From Steromphala cineraria (lineage: Eukaryota; Mollusca; Gastropoda; Trochida; Trochidae), in contig OU744736.1 of the NCBI GenBank assembly GCA_916613615.1, forward strand, positions 16,751,724 through 16,815,723: a stretch of 64,000 bases of DNA. Reading direction: 5' to 3'. Every line of letters begins with the position of its first letter. Position 1 is the first letter of the stretch. This document shows, piece after piece, positions 1 through 9,535 of this stretch. Made by a program: the position numbers and the translations under genes. The notes beneath the pieces are model-generated. The model ran no database searches. It saw only the letters and a program-made list of their open reading frames with translations, and had not been told where the DNA came from.

Positions 1-229
1 GCATTCGCCAAGTGTTTGGTATCGGTTTGAGTTTCCATTGCATCCACCATAAATAAAGCTCTCGCACTTGTTTGTGTTCTTGTTATAGAAGAAACTAGGA
101 ATGCGTGCTCGACAAGGGCCGACAACTTTGGGCTGTCCACAGAGGCATCGGTCACTGCATTGCTGTCTGGTGGCGAATCTATTGGCGTTACCTCCCTTAC
201 CAGTGTATACGAACTCTTCACACCGTTGG
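1..229 (-). CDS. Kunitz gene C, exon 3 (partial)
   Basis: Terminal exon of the leftmost Kunitz paralogue, cut by the window edge before its last residues and stop. The acceptor is the AG at 230-231 after a T-rich tract. It encodes the C-terminal half of degenerate domain 3 ([17 protein letters not shown], with Lys at the fourth-cysteine position) and nearly all of canonical domain 4: C-x8-C-x15-C-x7-C-x12-C. Domain 4 reads GPCRA at the reactive loop, so P1 is Arg, which in Kunitz inhibitors favours trypsin-like serine proteases. One residue (Leu) separates domain 3 from domain 4. The phase joins correctly to exon 2 at 1746-2154. Confidence 0.85.
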
Positions 230-495
230 CTAAAAAAATAAGAACATTGTAGTTCATCAGAGACATGTGTTTATTGTTCGTCAATGACGAATCCCAGATA
301 TCATTGAATGATAATATGACAATAAATATACAACTTAACAGTCGACCAAACAGAAAAATTTTCCGCATGTGAATGTCAATCTAGACTAGACAACATCCAG
401 TCATAGATCAACCAAGAAACGAGCATCCATTTAGGACATTATTTGTTGGTAAATTTATTTGACAATGAAGATTACCTTTACCATTGACATCATAC

Positions 496-751
496 AATTG
501 CTACAAATATACAACTTCAACAGTCACCCAAACAGAAAACGATTGCCGCAAGTCATGATCAATCTAGACAACGTTCACTCAATCAACAGCCATGTAGATC
601 AACCACCAAAAAACATTCCTGTAGGACGCTTGTAAACATCATACATCAACACCAAGCATTGGCAAATCCAGCTGCCATCAACTGCACCTCATTATCAATT
701 AACAAAATATCAACAAATATTCAAATACCAGAACGTCAACAATTATCAATC
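496..751. repeat. Intron 2 block shared with gene A
   Basis: This 256-bp stretch of gene C intron 2 matches 21130-21385 in gene A intron 2 with a single visible mismatch (ACC versus ATC near 728). The flanks diverge more. It is far more similar than exon 2 of the two genes, which differ at roughly 16% of amino acids. Confidence 0.85.
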
Positions 752-765
752 ATTTTTTATGTTAG

Positions 766-807
766 AGTTACCTCCCTTGCCAGTGTATGTGAACTCCTCA
801 CACCGTT
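766..807 (-). pseudogene. Relic of the 5' end of Kunitz exon 3
   Basis: A short stretch inside gene C intron 2 resembles the first 40 or so nucleotides of exon 3 (coding for [13 protein letters not shown]) but has no acceptor AG and no continuation. It lies next to the 256-bp block shared with gene A, suggesting a partial duplication or a conversion breakpoint. The rest of the intron (808-1745) shows no recognisable gene, only AC-rich sequence typical of these introns. Confidence 0.6.
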
Positions 808-1745
808 TCCTTCAAAATGGAAAATTGTAGACTTTCATAGAACCAGAAAACGATAAAAATCAATCAATAAGGACTAAATATCATGCTAAAACGCTCAGTA
901 CACTTCACGTTTGAACACGAGAAACAAACATCGTTGTATGACGCTTGTAGGCATCATATTTAATATATAGGTTATTCATGCAATTAACAAAACAAAGTTA
1001 ATAGCCAGACATCAAAACGTCAACAATCAATACAATAAGCAAGCATTTAACCAAGCATCAACAGCATAAAGGCAGTAAAAGGAGAAAAACCAACAAATCA
1101 GATGCCATCATTCAACTCAGAATTATTCACCAATCAACCCACCAGCCATCATCTTCCATAATAATAATCAACCAGCAACTAACTATCAAATAGAGAAACT
1201 CACCCTCGTGTCTTCTGATATCAAATATATCAACACGAGTTGATAAAAGTAGGCATTGCTTTTTTATGAAAAATTAATATTTCTGAACACAAAACTGACA
1301 TTTGGTTTACAGTGATGTGATGTCATAACATTGTGAGCTGATGAAGCTTGTGACGTCACAGCATTGTGATGCAATAAGTATGCAAAAGTATTCTGATGTC
1401 ATGTAGGTGACGTCAACAGGGCATTATTCACAATATACTGTTGAAACACTGACTCTAGGGGATATCGCTTGATATCATACAAGCGATATCTCCTCTGGAA
1501 CCTACTTTTGGATGATAAACACCAACCATCGACCACCAATCACCAACCAACGAACAACCCCGAATCATCCACAATCAACCATGTACCGACTCACGTATCA
1601 ACTAACACCAACCCATCATTGACAATCAAACATCAGTCAGCATCCCATGCGACAACAACCTAAAACAACCATCAACCATAAACACCCTTTAGCAACAGGC
1701 AAAACCTGCAAACATATCAACAACACAAATCAATACACTCGTTAC

Positions 1746-2154
1746 CTCTTGGTGTTGAAGAAGAATGATGAAATGCCCAGGGAGCCAGTGCCAGCATCTA
1801 CGGGTTGGGAACACAGACAGACGGTCGTACAGAAACTCTTCTCGTAAAAAAAATTACCGTTAGCACTGCAGCTACCATTCTGGGTTGGAAACGACTCACA
1901 GCTTCCGGTCTGTGTGTTGAAGAAGAAGTTATTAAATAGTTTTAAAGGAGGAAAATTACACGGTGTTGGCTCGGGTGGTAGTTGACAGACGCACTGTGTT
2001 GTACAGACTCTGTAGTCGGTGAAGCTGTTTGGCCCTGTAGTGCACGTGTTCAGTGAACTAGTCGACTCACATCTTCCGGTTTCTTGGTTGAAGTAGATCC
2101 TGTCCTTGTCGGTGTCATTTATGCAGGGACGTTCTTGTAGCTCTTCTAAACAGG
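1746..2154 (-). CDS. Kunitz gene C, exon 2 (intact copy)
   Basis: A 409-nt exon with acceptor TTGCAG after 2155 and donor GTAAC at 1741-1745, the same length and sites as in genes A and B. It encodes domain 1 (six Cys, spacing 8-17-8-12-3), domain 2 (8-19-9-12-3) and the first half of domain 3. Domain 2 has Asn at the P1 position, where gene A has Arg. In domain 3 the second-cysteine position is Gly. Domains are joined by one residue (CVC, CLC). The first 296 nt by transcription are duplicated at 8280-8575. Confidence 0.85.
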
Positions 2155-2204
2155 CTGCAACGAAGAATTGCTGATCATAACATGGAATGATTATCAATAA
2201 AGAA

Positions 2205-2303
2205 GATTATTTTATGGATATCGACTTCTTTATTCTTTGAAAGCGACGTTTCGACATAGATCCTAATGTCGTTGTTAAGCAAGTGAATTAGGATCTATGT
2301 CTT
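2205..2303. repeat. Foldback MITE fragment (family CGACTTCTTTATT)
   Basis: Contains TTATGGAT, CGACTTCTTTATT and GACGTTTC in the same order as the complete foldback elements at 49998-50186 and 54216-54344, plus an inner inverted pair ACATAGATCCTAAT / ATTAGGATCTATGT. The outer right arm is missing. An identical copy lies at 8626-8724 because of the target duplication. Confidence 0.6.
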
Positions 2304-2389
2304 GGGGAAGAGTGAACACTAACATGAAAATAATTTCATTAAGTGAGATAAGTGGGTAAAACATCACAACACGTTTACCATCAGGACGA

Positions 2390-2530
2390 TGCTACAAATA
2401 TCAAGAATAACCAAATACTTCTTCTCAATGTCAACAACGTCAACGTTTGGCCATGGCCGTCAAGATCGCCAGACTTTAAACCAAATTGAAACGTTGTGGG
2501 ACTATCTGGATCGAAGGGTTCACTTGCAAT
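2390..2530 (+). pseudogene. Tc1/mariner-type transposase fragment
   Basis: The plus strand reads QDDAT, then NNVNVWPWPSRSPDFKP and, after a +1 frameshift, IETLWDYLDRRV. This is the C-terminal catalytic block of Tc1-like DDE transposases (D at the second catalytic position; SPDxxPIExLWDxLxRRV holds the third acidic residue). Only this piece remains and it is frameshifted, so it is a dead relic in the Kunitz intron. It is copied at 8811-8951. Confidence 0.75.
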
Positions 2531-2819
2531 AACAACAGCAAGAAATGTTTATGAATACACTCATAAAGAAATATCAAGCTTATGAAAATAATTATATACA
2601 AAGTTTTTTGTTTTTTTTTATCACTTTATTTCTTTTCTGAGGTACCATACATTTTCTTGTAACATGTTACATCTACATGTATATAAATATTTTCAAAGTT
2701 ATCATGATTGGTTTGCATGTATACATTTCATCTGTCTATAGCAAATTGAATAATGAACAGTTATCACAATTGGTTTACACGGTATACAATTTCACACATT
2801 AGAGCAAAAGATAGTAATT

Positions 2820-5800
2820 TTATGTAAAAAGACTGTGGCATGAAGACCAAAATGACATGAAATTTTCGTATCTGCATTCGGTGTAGAGTATCTGTTTACT
2901 TACGTTATATGTTTCCTGTAAAACTGATTTTAGGCCCTCTATGTGAGGTTTTTTGTTTTGGCATTTACAGGTGTAAATAAAGTGTTTTGTAACAGTAAAA
3001 ATCAAATTTAGAACGTCATTTCGTTTTTCTTTATAACCGAAAAATATATGTGTAATATTTGGATTCAAACTGACATCAGTTTTACTTTTGATCCAGTCAA
3101 ATAAGCGATGCCACAGACTCTTTACATGTACACAGTCATATAACAGATGTTTTATAGTTTCATTTTGGCATTTACAAAAGGTACATAATGGGGAATCTTG
3201 TAATTTAAACATGACAGCACTTTTATTTGTTGTTAATATTCTATGGATGATTCGGTATTGAAACCATCGTAACTTGTAGCTAATTGTGCTCCTAAAAGGA
3301 ATATAATTATATATCTTCCACTCATCTTTATCTATATTTAGTCCAAGCTCCATTTCCCATTTTATTTCGCTACTGACTCGATTATGTGACAAATATGATT
3401 TTGACAGATTCATGTAAAAATCTTTACATCCTTTAGTTGACTTAAACAGTATTTTCAAACTATCAGGAATAAATGGCAAATCAAGTTTCTTGTTAAAGCT
3501 TACATTCTTTCGAATGTATTTTTTCATAGATTGAATCAATCCATTAAATTCTAAAAAGTTTGTTTTCAAATGGTATATTTTTTTAAATTCAGTAAAATCA
3601 AAGAATGAACCATCATCCTTTAAAAAGTCATTAATGAAAAGTATGTTTGATTTTACATAATGGTCTAACAAGACTGGTTTGTTGTCAATCAAGATATTGT
3701 CATTGGTCCAGAGGTATTCACTTTGAAAATTGTTTACACTATTGCAACTTTTTAATGTGGCCCATGCATCGAAAACATCTTTCCAAAAGACATTTCTAAT
3801 ATTTGGTATAATAGATCTTTTTAAATAGGTTGATCCCATTTCTATAGGATTTAAAACGGAAAGTGGTAGGAAGCATTTTGTTAAATTGTTCAAATTTGTA
3901 TTCTTAGAGTACAGTCTTCTTATCCAAGATACTTTTTGTGATAGTATAGTTTCTAAAATTAATGGCGCCCTTAGTCCCCCCTTTTCGTAGTCTTGTACAA
4001 TCACGTTTCGTTTGACTTTATCTGGCTTTCCCCTCCAAATGAATTGAAAGCATTTTTGTTGTAGTGTATTTATAGTATCAACTTTTGGGTTAGGAATTGA
4101 TGTAAAGAGATGGTTTAGTGTTGGCAGTATAAGACTTTTGAGAACAGTTATCCTACCCATAGGTGTAAGATCTCTTCGAGACCATAGAGTCATTTGGTTA
4201 TCAATCTTCTTTAGTTTATCTTTATAATTTCTTTCAACCATTTCTGCCACATTATGCTGAAAATGTATACCGAGGAGTGTAAAAGAACGTTGTGTCCAGT
4301 CCATGTCTATTGAATCACAGTATTTTGTAGATGAAAGTTGTTTTGATCCAATCCATATTACCTTCGTTTTCTCAATGTTTATTTTTAAGCCAGAGAAAGA
4401 TGCATATATATTCAGAGTATCCATAGTCGCCTTAAAACATTTCTCAGTTCCATCAAGAATTATTGTCGTATCGTCAGCAAATTGAGTAAGGAGATATTCA
4501 AGGTCCAACATTTCAATACCTTTTATGTTTTCATTAGTTCGTAACATGTGAGCAAGTATTTCAGCACAAATTAGAAAAATATAGGGCGACAATGGGTCGC
4601 CTTGTCTGCAACCTCTTGTAATTTTGAAAAAATCTGAAGCAAATCCATTTATTAAAACACTTGAAGTTATATCTGAGTAAAATGTTTTGATCCATTGTTT
4701 AAGAGATGGTCCGAAATTGAAGAAATTTAGACAGCTATCAATAAATTTCCATTCGACTGAATCAAATGCCTTTTCAAAATCGATAAGTATCAGGATACCT
4801 GGTATGTTCATATAGTCCGTATATTCCATTATGTCCTGTACTAATCTTGTACATTCTCCTATATATCTGCCTTTCATAAAACCTTTTTGGTCTTCATTAA
4901 TAATTGTCGGTAAAACTTTTTTGATACGTGCAGATATCGTTGCTGATGCTATCTTGTATGATGTGTTAAGTAATGATATTGGTCGATAATTCTTTATGTA
5001 TTCCCTTGACTTTTCCTTTTTTGGTATACATGTAATTAGCCCTTGTTTTTGACTTATTGATAATTCACCTTTCCTAAACGAACAATTTAAAGAGTTTATC
5101 AAAAATGAGTGTATGTCCCTCCAGAAAAACTTGTAGAATTCGGTTGTAAATCCAGATGGACCAGGACTTTTTTCATTCTTCATGTTCTTTAGGGCGTTAA
5201 GGACTTCCTGATATTGAAGTTCCCCTTCGAGACTATCCGATTCCTCTGTAGTTAATTTAGGAATGTCGCTATTTGCAAATAACAGTTCAAGATTTGCATC
5301 CTTCACTTCTCTACTTGTATAAAGGTTATTATAATAGGATTTTACATGTTGAATAATACCATTTGTATCGGTTATCATTTTGCCCTCATTATTCAATTTT
5401 GTAATGGCTTTATTTAGAAACCTTTGTTTTTCAAGAGACAAAAAGTATTTAGTTGGTTTCTCTCCCTCTTCAATGCTAGTTGCCTTTGATCTAAGTATAA
5501 CGCCGTCTGTCCTTATCTTATTTAATTCAAGTTTTCTACTTTTTACATCGTTTATTTTTGTGATATGTTCAGTCTTTTCATTATCATCACACGTATCTAA
5601 ATCATATTCTAATTTTTCTAGTAGTATATCTATGTCTTTTTCTTCTTTTTCTCTTTCTTTTTTCTTTGTTGACGAATATTTTATCGAAAAGCCTCTAATA
5701 TTACATAACAACGTTTCGAAAAAAAGTTGCTCATTTATTTTCAATTGTTTTTCACCATCAATATTTCTAGTGTGATATTGTTCAACTGTTTCCTCAATTA

Positions 5801-6608
5801 TCCGTTTAGCCCCAGCTACATAAGTATTGTCATGCAGTAAACTGTTATTGAATTTCCAAAAGCCTCTCCCCCTGTCTAATTTAGTGAATTCTAGGTCTAA
5901 TGAAACAATAGAGTGATCAGATCTGTAGCTTGTTGTTATAGCTGTTGACTTAATTGATTTTTCTAAATTTCTACTTGTTAAAAAGAAATCTAAACGTGCC
6001 TGTTTTAATGGTTTGGGTTTTCTCCAGGTATATCGTTTCAAATCAATATTTGCTTCTCTCCATGGATCGTATAGATTAAGTTCCTCCATCATATCTTGAA
6101 CTATTTGCTTCGAATTAGGATTGTTTATATGTTTATAGTTGAAAGTATCCTTCTGTTGATCTTGTACTAGGTTAAAGTCTCCACAAATGATATTGGTTTC
6201 TGTTTCTAAACGTTTAATTTTTTCCTTAATATTTCCATAAAAATCTGGAGTATCTGTATTTGGACCATATATACACGATAGACTGAGTATCTCATTATCT
6301 ATTTTCATTTTTAGTACTAGGTAATTTCCGTTTTCATCGTCACCAATTTCTTCTATAATATTGAATTCAAAGGAATCTTTAAAAAGAATTGCTACTCCTC
6401 TTGACTGGCTGGTAAAAGAACTAAATCGAGCTTCTGATGAGCCCCACTCAAGTTTGATTTTTTGTTCTAATTCTTTAGTAAAGTGAGTGTCTTGAATACA
6501 GTAAATATCTCCTTTCTTTTTTTTAAGATTTTCAAAGACGTCAGTCCTTTTTTTATAAGCATTAAGACCCTGGCAATTTGAACAGATAATCTTGAGTTTC
6601 CCTGTCAT
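2820..6608 (-). CDS. LINE ORF2: endonuclease-reverse transcriptase
   Basis: A 1262-residue polyprotein that nicks the target DNA and reverse-transcribes the element RNA from the nick. An apurinic-type endonuclease occupies about residues 1-240: SNCQGLN near 10-16, QDTHF near 39-43, IYGPN near 113-117, GDFN at 143-146, and the terminal SDHS at 230-233. The reverse transcriptase covers about 470-790: YRPISLLN near 541, IDFEKAFD at 609-616, GCRQGDPLSPYIF near 666-678, and the catalytic FADD at 710-713. A C-terminal cysteine-histidine knuckle begins CTFCKC and ends near LLYDC, as in L1-group ORF2 proteins. The start MTGKLKIICSN is the usual endonuclease N-terminus. No internal stop or frameshift is visible. 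Confidence 0.95.
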   Translation of the reverse strand: MTGKLKIICSNCQGLNAYKKRTDVFENLKKKKGDIYCIQDTHFTKELEQKIKLEWGSSEARFSSFTSQSRGVAILFKDSFEFNIIEEIGDDENGNYLVLKMKIDNEILSLSCIYGPNTDTPDFYGNIKEKIKRLETETNIICGDFNLVQDQQKDTFNYKHINNPNSKQIVQDMMEELNLYDPWREANIDLKRYTWRKPKPLKQARLDFFLTSRNLEKSIKSTAITTSYRSDHSIVSLDLEFTKLDRGRGFWKFNNSLLHDNTYVAGAKRIIEETVEQYHTRNIDGEKQLKINEQLFFETLLCNIRGFSIKYSSTKKKEREKEEKDIDILLEKLEYDLDTCDDNEKTEHITKINDVKSRKLELNKIRTDGVILRSKATSIEEGEKPTKYFLSLEKQRFLNKAITKLNNEGKMITDTNGIIQHVKSYYNNLYTSREVKDANLELLFANSDIPKLTTEESDSLEGELQYQEVLNALKNMKNEKSPGPSGFTTEFYKFFWRDIHSFLINSLNCSFRKGELSISQKQGLITCIPKKEKSREYIKNYRPISLLNTSYKIASATISARIKKVLPTIINEDQKGFMKGRYIGECTRLVQDIMEYTDYMNIPGILILIDFEKAFDSVEWKFIDSCLNFFNFGPSLKQWIKTFYSDITSSVLINGFASDFFKITRGCRQGDPLSPYIFLICAEILAHMLRTNENIKGIEMLDLEYLLTQFADDTTIILDGTEKCFKATMDTLNIYASFSGLKINIEKTKVIWIGSKQLSSTKYCDSIDMDWTQRSFTLLGIHFQHNVAEMVERNYKDKLKKIDNQMTLWSRRDLTPMGRITVLKSLILPTLNHLFTSIPNPKVDTINTLQQKCFQFIWRGKPDKVKRNVIVQDYEKGGLRAPLILETILSQKVSWIRRLYSKNTNLNNLTKCFLPLSVLNPIEMGSTYLKRSIIPNIRNVFWKDVFDAWATLKSCNSVNNFQSEYLWTNDNILIDNKPVLLDHYVKSNILFINDFLKDDGSFFDFTEFKKIYHLKTNFLEFNGLIQSMKKYIRKNVSFNKKLDLPFIPDSLKILFKSTKGCKDFYMNLSKSYLSHNRVSSEIKWEMELGLNIDKDEWKIYNYIPFRSTISYKLRWFQYRIIHRILTTNKSAVMFKLQDSPLCTFCKCQNETIKHLLYDCVHVKSLWHRLFDWIKSKTDVSLNPNITHIFFGYKEKRNDVLNLIFTVTKHFIYTCKCQNKKPHIEGLKSVLQETYNVSKQILYTECRYENFMSFWSSCHSLFT

Positions 6609-7351
6609 AACATCTATGGTATGCCTATCTGACTTGCAACTCTAAATTGAGAGCATATGGTACCCATTTTTGACATATATGTTGAAGCATAGAATTGAAC
6701 AAAAGTGATTTTGTAGAGAATAAACACAAAAACAAACATAACTACACTAGTCATGACTTCAGTCGTCATGAAAGAAGTTCACATAGCAACCGCTATTTGT
6801 TCCCCCTCCATAAGAAGGCTAAATTCAAAATAGAAATCATACGTACTCATAATGCATACATTTTGAAAAACGCTCTGTTTCTCAAACTGGTATAAGAAAC
6901 GAAATCCAATTCAACATAAAAGTGACATACTTACAGGTTTAGTGTCATTCACATTCCTTGTAAATCCACATTGAATTCCTTAATGAATGAATAACACAAA
7001 TCACATATTAAACAGTGCACACCAACAGAGAGGCCGTAGTATCCGTGTCTGTATATCGGCTGTTCTCAAACACATGGCGTTTTCCCGTTCACGAGGTGCA
7101 CGTGCATTCAGGCATACCGCCTGCGTACAACTCGTTAAAGTCAAAGAGATATATAGATATTATTTTGAGGTAACACTGTTTATAATTGGTTGAAAAAATG
7201 TACTTTCAGCAGTTTTATGCTGATAATATAAATCATGATTTCTTAAGAAAGGAAATGTGTTATTTAATGAGTCATTTCAGATTATATTGTTATCAATTCA
7301 TATTTATTGTCTAAAGGAAAGTATCTCCTCGGTTAATGTAAACAAAAGCTT

Positions 7352-8077
7352 TCAGTCATATTTCTTCCATGTGGAAGAAGGGTTATGTGGTTCTTTCACC
7401 TCCAGGACAACTTCCGTGCCCACAACGCGAACTCTTGTCCACAGATTGGTATCTTCACGGATCTGGTTTGCCTGGCGACTCAGGATGGCTCTCCGCTTCT
7501 TCATAAGTGCTGGTATATCTGTTTGGATACTTATCCCGGTCCCTTTTAAGAGCTTCTTCGCGTCAAATATGTCGTCCCGGTCAGACATCTTGATAAAGGT
7601 AGCAATGATGCTGGTCGGTGCAGAAGGACGGTGTTCTCGTTGATACTCTGATTTCGGGAGTCGGTGAGCATTTTTGAACATGATATTGTTTACCCTGGCC
7701 TCAGAAAATTTGAGTTTATCTTTAAAGAAATCCTTCAAAACATCCTCTGTGTTTTCTTTAGGTGTTTCCGAGATACCATAGAAAAGAAGATTGGGTTTTC
7801 TGTCGTGCAGATCCTTGAGGATGCACTGCCGCTCTAACGCCGTATATGACTTCTTTAGTTCAGCCATTTCCGTGCGAAGTTGTGAAATGTCATTTCCGTG
7901 TCCCGCTAAGTCGTGTTCAACACTATCGACTTTCGTCTTCAGTTCAGTAATTTCTGTTTTTACGTCGGTTATAGAGGCTTTTAATTCGTCTCTCACACTG
8001 AACATCAGTTCTGAAAGTCTTTTTTCGGACGCTTTAACAATTTCCTCCATTGACGACGATGATCGGGTCGAAGTCAT
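7352..8077 (-). CDS. LINE ORF1: coiled-coil RNA-binding protein
   Basis: A 241-residue protein with an L1 ORF1p-like layout. Residues about 10-90 are a charged heptad-rich coiled coil (repeated KT-EI-ELK patterns). From about 95 (NLLFYGI) an RRM-like core follows, with IIATFIKM near 160, and then a basic C-terminal region (LMKKRRAILSRQAN). ORF1 proteins trimerise and coat the element RNA to form the retrotransposition particle. It lies upstream of ORF2 with a 743-nt gap, so ORF2 must be translated by internal initiation or reinitiation. No zinc knuckles are visible in this ORF1. Confidence 0.82.
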   Translation of the reverse strand: MTSTRSSSSMEEIVKASEKRLSELMFSVRDELKASITDVKTEITELKTKVDSVEHDLAGHGNDISQLRTEMAELKKSYTALERQCILKDLHDRKPNLLFYGISETPKENTEDVLKDFFKDKLKFSEARVNNIMFKNAHRLPKSEYQREHRPSAPTSIIATFIKMSDRDDIFDAKKLLKGTGISIQTDIPALMKKRRAILSRQANQIREDTNLWTRVRVVGTEVVLEVKEPHNPSSTWKKYD

Positions 8078-8279
8078 TACGGCGGTTTTAATTTCAAGTA
8101 AATGTTTATGAATATTCTTAAATTGACACTTCTATATAAATATAATTAGATTCTCTTGCCCTTTAATGCGTGAAGAGTCTATAGTTTCATCTAGGAATCC
8201 TGATTCATTTCGATTTGGAGAGGGAAGTAGCGGGAGCTCGATCTCAACGTGTCTTGCTGTTTTCCATGCGCAACCGGAA

Positions 8280-8575
8280 GTTAGCACTGCAGCTACCATT
8301 CTGGGTTGGAAACGACTCACAGCTTCCGGTCTGTGTGTTGAAGAAGAAGTTATTAAATAGTTTTAAAGGAGGAAAATTACACGGTGTTGGCTCGGGTGGT
8401 AGTTGACAGACGCACTGTGTTGTACAGACTCTGTAGTCGGTGAAGCTGTTTGGCCCTGTAGTGCACGTGTTCAGTGAACTAGTCGACTCACATCTTCCGG
8501 TTTCTTGGTTGAAGTAGATCCTGTCCTTGTCGGTGTCATTTATGCAGGGACGTTCTTGTAGCTCTTCTAAACAGG
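8280..8575 (-). pseudogene. Truncated duplicate of Kunitz exon 2
   Basis: The first 296 nt of exon 2 with its acceptor at 8576-8577, cut off after GSCSAN of domain 2 where the LINE begins. It codes domain 1 and about two thirds of domain 2. No donor follows. If spliced in, translation runs into LINE sequence and stops within about ten codons. It lies upstream of the intact exon in transcription order, so it may compete for splicing. Confidence 0.85.
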
Positions 8576-8810
8576 CTGCAACGAAGAATTGCTGATCATA
8601 ACATGGAATGATTATCAATAAAGAAGATTATTTTATGGATATCGACTTCTTTATTCTTTGAAAGCGACGTTTCGACATAGATCCTAATGTCGTTGTTAAG
8701 CAAGTGAATTAGGATCTATGTCTTGGGGAAGAGTGAACACTAACATGAAAATAATTTCATTAAGTGAGATAAGTGGGTAAAACATCACAACACGTTTACC
8801 ATCAGGACGA

Positions 8811-8951
8811 TGCTACAAATATCAAGAATAACCAAATACTTCTTCTCAATGTCAACAACGTCAACGTTTGGCCATGGCCGTCAAGATCGCCAGACTTTAA
8901 ACCAAATTGAAACGTTGTGGGACTATCTGGATCGAAGGGTTCACTTGCAAT
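8811..8951 (+). pseudogene. Tc1-type transposase fragment (duplicate)
   Basis: Exact copy of the relic at 2390-2530, carried in the right-hand target-site duplication. Confidence 0.7.
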
Positions 8952-9399
8952 AACAACAGCAAGAAATGTTTATGAATACACTCATAAAGAAATATCAAGC
9001 TTATGAAAATAATTATATACAAAGTTAATGTTGTCTTAACTGTCTAAGAAATATATATAATATATAAAACAATAAAACAGGCTAATATCGAAATTAAGTG
9101 TCCATACACATCCCTTATGTCTCATAACAAAATTGATATATATTTAAACGGTGCTTCTGTCCAACCAATGCTGAAGTTGTTTATCCATGAACACATCGCT
9201 AATGTCTAATAACAAAATGGATACATATTTAAACGGTGCTACGGTCCAATATTGAAGTGGTTTATCCATTAGCGAAATAATGTCTTATAAGGAATGGTTA
9301 ATGTCGAATTTGAAGATAACAAATATTGTTGTGATCTTTAATATCTGGAATAAAAAGATGTCACAAACAATACAAATGTAACCCTGTCTGCAACGATCC

Positions 9400-9476
9400 T
9401 CAAGAAAACCAAACTGTTCAGGGTCAAAGAGGAGCTGATAGGACAGTAGGACAGCCAAGTAGGATGTGATCATCAT
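9400..9476 (-). pseudogene. Degenerate duplicate of the Kunitz signal-peptide exon
   Basis: Begins MMITSYLAVLLSYQLLF and matches the gene C signal exon at 9557-9631 for its first 40 or so nucleotides, then loses alignment and the hydrophobic core. No convincing donor follows. It appears to be a tandem copy of exon 1 lying 155 nt downstream in transcription order. Confidence 0.55.
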
Positions 9477-9535
9477 TGGTGTGTGCTAAAATGTAAGAAA
9501 CTCACACGTCTATCTATCTATCTACTTGCACTTAC

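Larger units (their letters stand above)
1859..2605. repeat. 747-bp direct repeat, left copy (LINE target-site duplication)
   Basis: Identical by eye to 8280-9026, offset 6421. Its right edge (ATACAAAGTT) abuts the T-run that is the LINE poly(A) tail read on this strand. It starts inside Kunitz exon 2 and runs through its acceptor into intron 1, carrying a foldback MITE fragment and a Tc1 transposase relic. I interpret it as a target-site duplication rather than an LTR. Confidence 0.9.
2606..8279 (-). mobile_element. Full-length L1/Tx1-type LINE, both ORFs open
   Basis: A non-LTR retrotransposon of 5674 bp inserted on the minus strand. Its layout is a 5' UTR of about 200 bp (8078-8279), ORF1 (7352-8077), a 743-bp inter-ORF spacer without a recognised gene (6609-7351), ORF2 (2820-6608), a 3' UTR and an A-rich tail (the T-rich run at 2602-2620). 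The 747-bp direct repeats at its exact ends define the insertion. The right-hand repeat ends CAAAGTT/AATG, which fits priming at a GTT/AA nick of an L1-like endonuclease, and the left-hand repeat ends with the same CAAAGTT running directly into the T-tract. Open ORFs and identical duplications point to a very recent, possibly still competent copy. Clade assignment rests on the ORF1 type and the CCHC-like knuckle; Tx1 versus L1 proper is not resolved. Confidence 0.92.
8280..9026. repeat. 747-bp direct repeat, right copy (LINE target-site duplication)
   Basis: Identical by eye to 1859-2605. Its left edge meets the LINE 5' end (GGAA/GTTAGC on the plus strand) and its right edge (CAAAGTT) is followed by AATG, making a GTT/AA target. 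It contains the truncated exon 2 copy, a MITE fragment and the Tc1 relic. Confidence 0.9.

Noticed and set aside
5380..5775. Plus-strand Ser/Phe-rich frame inside the LINE
   Set aside because: Antisense of the Lys/Glu-rich linker of ORF2.
1859..9026. 747-bp direct repeats as LTRs of an LTR retrotransposon
   Set aside because: The repeats contain a host Kunitz exon, do not begin TG and end CA, and the interior is a non-LTR element with a poly(A) tail and endonuclease, without gag, protease or integrase.
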